The notes under the pieces: generated by a model
Seen by the model: only the letters and a program-made list of their open reading frames with translations
Databases searched by the model: none
Told to the model about the DNA's origin: nothing
DNA from: Ensifer sesbaniae
GTDB taxonomy: Bacteria > Pseudomonadota > Alphaproteobacteria > Rhizobiales > Rhizobiaceae
NCBI RefSeq assembly: GCF_013283665.1
Contig: NZ_JABEKU010000002.1
Coordinates: 1,548,863 to 1,612,862 of the forward strand
Length of the DNA stretch: 64,000 nt
Direction of reading: 5' to 3'
Position numbers and translations under genes: made by a program
Shown: positions 62,204 through 64,000 of the stretch, in pieces
Layout of the letters: every line of letters begins with the position of its first letter
How positions within the stretch are numbered: the first letter of the stretch is position 1

Positions 62204-62953
62204 CTAGCCGAGAGTTCCCGCCTTGAGCGCTTCGCCGTCGAGCCAGATCTGCACAGCCTTGCCGCGCAGGTTTGGCTCCATCTCGTCGGCCGTCTTGTAA
62301 AAGCCGTCGATCGCAATCAGTTCCGCTTCGAGCTTGCGGCAGAAAATCCGCGCAGATGCATTGCCCGTGGTGCCGGCCATCGCCCGGCCGCGCAGCGCGC
62401 CGTAGATGTGGATCGAGCCGCCGGCCACGACCTCTGCGCCGGAGGCGACCGAGCCGACGATCGTCACGTCGCCTTCGGGGAAGAACAGCGATTGGCCGGA
62501 GCGTACCGGCTGGGTGACGACGATCGAAGGCGTTGCCTTGGCGGCAAGCGGCTCGGCCGTGATGACGGCCTGCGTTGCCGTCTCCGGGGCCTCGGCCGCC
62601 CTTTCGGCCTGCTCCGCCATCTTCGCTTCGTAGTCGGCTGCCGGACGCCCGTCATTCATCGCCGGCGGAAGATCGGCGCCGAGCAACGACTGGCGTGCGC
62701 CTTCGATGCCCATGATCCGGACGTTGCGTTTGCCCAGTTGATCGACGAGTTCGCGCAACTGTGAACGATCGATGTCGAGTCCCTCGACATCGAGCACGAC
62801 CGGCCGCCGCAGGAAAAACCCGGCGGAGCGGGATGCCAGATCGTCGAGCCGGGTGAGCCAGTCCTCGAGAGGCAACTCGGGGGTTAGCGCTAGAGCAAGG
62901 AAGGAGCGCCCCTTGAGGCGGATCGGCCGGGATTCAGTTAACACGTCGTTCAT
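62204..62953 (-). CDS. minC: Septum site-determining protein MinC
   Basis: MinC blocks FtsZ ring assembly. The 249-residue protein has an N-terminal FtsZ-inhibiting domain (about 1-105: LKGRSFLALALTPELPLEDW, VVLDVEGLDIDRSQLRELVD), an alanine/glutamate-rich linker (about 105-145) and the beta-helical C-terminal domain that binds MinD (GDVTIVGSVASGAEVVAGGS and IHIYGALRGRAMAG). The start at 62953 (MNDVLTESRPIRLKG) gives family length. It is first in minC-minD-minE order, the usual arrangement. Confidence 0.95.
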   Translation of the reverse strand: MNDVLTESRPIRLKGRSFLALALTPELPLEDWLTRLDDLASRSAGFFLRRPVVLDVEGLDIDRSQLRELVDQLGKRNVRIMGIEGARQSLLGADLPPAMNDGRPAADYEAKMAEQAERAAEAPETATQAVITAEPLAAKATPSIVVTQPVRSGQSLFFPEGDVTIVGSVASGAEVVAGGSIHIYGALRGRAMAGTTGNASARIFCRKLEAELIAIDGFYKTADEMEPNLRGKAVQIWLDGEALKAGTLG

Positions 62954-63265
62954 CTTGGTAAATTTTCCGTTGCTTCGGTGTACCGACGAAATGGTTAACA
63001 AATGGTTAATTCGGCAATGCGAAGGTTAATGACGCAGGTCCCGCGACGAGCCCGCCGACGTTGAAAAACAAGGGAAATCGACCTCTTGGAAGAGGCATAT
63101 CTTTTGGTCGTCGGTGCCTTGGCGATGGAGGGTTGATTGTCTGCCGGCCGCTGAGGGGAGCGTGAATCGTCGACCCCCGGCGATTGCGATTCGGCCGGTT
63201 GCGTGAAGGGAGTTGACATTGGAGTGTCAAAATAAGAACATAACGTGAACAAATGGAGGTTTCCC

Positions 63266-63469
63266 ATGAACCGGACAGAAACCATGACCCATACCGAAGA
63301 AGTGATCGAACGCGCCATGGCTGCCGTCGCAGCCGCCCGGAAGAAGCGGGAACGCGAAGCCGAGTGGCGCAAGCGCACCTTTGGGCGCATCGACATGACG
63401 CCGCCTCTGCCGCGGCTGAAGCGCGGCGGCGTGCAGCTTTCCCTGCGGCTCGACGGTTCTGCCCGGTGA
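63266..63469 (+). CDS. Small basic protein of unknown function
   Basis: A 67-residue protein beginning MNRTETMTHTEEVIERAMAA, then a strongly basic helix (AAARKKREREAEWRKRTFGR) and a proline-rich end. A good site, GGAGG, lies 6 bases before the ATG at 63266, and codon composition is gene-like. No family is recognised; the charged helix could bind nucleic acid or another protein. It is divergent from minC. A start at 63245 (GTG) is possible but less well placed. Confidence 0.55.
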   Translation: MNRTETMTHTEEVIERAMAAVAAARKKREREAEWRKRTFGRIDMTPPLPRLKRGGVQLSLRLDGSAR

Positions 63470-63801
63470 TCGAAGAGACGATCACTCATGGGATTGCGGC
63501 TCTGACGACGATGGATGTCGCAGAAGTCAGGCGCATAACTCGAACCAAATTCGGGATTTCCGCGACATTAGGCAGCATATTATACGTCGCCGCATGACGA
63601 TACTGGAACAAAAGCACCTAGCCTTGCTCGATGAAGCACAGCGCCGTGGACAACCGGACATGGACACGGACATGGACAAGGCGGGCGCGGGTTGCCTTCG
63701 TCTGCTCCGTTGCTTGAGGAACGGCCGCTTCCGGCGCTGCTGGAAAACGCCCGAACACACACCATTCATCACGAATGGTGCGTGTTCCTTTTGCGCGCTT
63801 C
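63470..63801. other. Gene-free interval with a terminator-like hairpin
   Basis: I see no convincing gene here. A short repetitive stretch (near 63658-63678, repeats of GGACATGGACACGG type) gives misleading open frames. The only structure is the hairpin at 63753-63787. Confidence 0.5.
63753..63787. terminator. Imperfect 15-bp hairpin
   Basis: GAACACACACCATTC (63753-63767) pairs with GAATGGTGCGTGTTC (63773-63787) with one mismatch, loop ATCAC, followed by CTTTTG on the plus strand. It lies 14 bp beyond the stop of the minus-strand gene at the window end and may terminate it. Confidence 0.55.
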
Positions 63802-64000
63802 TCACTTCGGCTCGTTGTCGTTGTCGGCTTTGGCATTGAAATCGCACTGATAGCTGACCTCGACCTTGGCGATGAGAGGAACCGAGACTGCGACCGAAAT
63901 CTTCAACCGGCCCTTTTGGGACAGCTTGGCGACTTGCCGGCCCGTGATGGCGCGCCTGCCATTGATCCCAAGAAACAGCGCCGCCGCGCCGAAGAAGAAA
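63802..64000 (-). CDS. C-terminal part of an unidentified protein (start outside window)
   Basis: The minus strand is open from the window edge to a TGA at 63802. The last residues include a hydrophobic stretch (FFFGAAALFLGI), then GRRAITGRQVAKLSQKGRLK, a beta-like ISVAVSVPLIAKVEV and an acidic tail ADNDNEPK. The visible part suggests a membrane-anchored or exported protein, but about 66 residues are too few to name a family. The codon pattern is consistent with real coding sequence. Confidence 0.5.
   Translation of the reverse strand, partial: FFFGAAALFLGINGRRAITGRQVAKLSQKGRLKISVAVSVPLIAKVEVSYQCDFNAKADNDNEPK

Noticed and set aside
62086-62316. Upstream extension of the MinD frame
   Set aside because: No homology; it runs through a repeat and into minC. 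The ATG at 62085 has a good ribosome binding site and matches MinD.
63594-63839. Small open frames on both strands near the window end
   Set aside because: They run through a short tandem-like repeat and a terminator-like hairpin, and lack ribosome binding sites.

Overview
The base composition (high GC), gene families and gene neighbourhoods fit an alphaproteobacterium of the Rhizobiaceae, most likely Sinorhizobium/Ensifer. The window reads like part of a large secondary replicon. It carries minCDE, which in Sinorhizobium meliloti sits on pSymB, and otherwise consists almost entirely of catabolic operons, each with its own transporter and regulator. No rRNA, tRNA, CRISPR array, phage or insertion sequence was seen. 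The replicon assignment is inference.

Layout. 1-3216: end of a sugar ABC transporter (permease cut by the window edge, binding protein) with an AraC-type regulator. 3274-7038: peptidase T and an aromatic amino acid decarboxylase-like enzyme, set among decayed genes (aldolase remnant, polyamine-binding-protein fragment, cytosine deaminase fragment). 7039-10779: a sulfur cassette of a class V PLP enzyme, an ETHE1-like persulfide dioxygenase and a TauE exporter, opposite an Lrp regulator. 10810-25347: a sugar-acid region. A GntR/FCD regulator with three related operator half-sites lies between uxuA-rraA and a long rightward set: ABC transporter, SDR, UxuA-like dehydratase, SMP-30 lactonase, aldose epimerase, then (after a terminator-like hairpin) an APH-fold kinase, a divergent enolase, an FAH-family hydrolase and a second SDR. 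25464-36745: leftward operon of GntR regulator, aldehyde dehydrogenase, SDR, dipeptide-type ABC transporter, amidase, small ACT-like protein and a leuB-type dehydrogenase.

36746-46126: a DUF599 membrane protein, a broken DUF427 gene, a LysR/metallo-hydrolase pair, a GST, and a rhizopine-like moc locus (LacI regulator, MocD-like membrane oxygenase, MocE Rieske ferredoxin, truncated MocB-like binding protein, MocF-like reductase, TIM-barrel protein). 46119-55826: an almost complete benzoate to 3-oxoadipate route (catR, catBCA, benABCD, benK, pcaD). 55866-60915: secreted cupin, periplasmic Deg-type protease, small secreted protein, and two divergent citrate-synthase-family genes, one with an N-terminal HTH domain. 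61013-62953: minE, minD, minC. The end holds a small basic protein and the C-terminus of an unidentified gene.

The most interesting candidates are (1) the kinase plus divergent enolase in the sugar-acid cluster, which could convert a glycerate-type by-product to PEP or act on a larger 2-phospho-aldonate; (2) the moc-like O-demethylation locus whose transporter has been deleted down to a signal-peptide stub; and (3) the HTH-citrate synthase facing a second citrate-synthase paralogue across two perfect palindromes.
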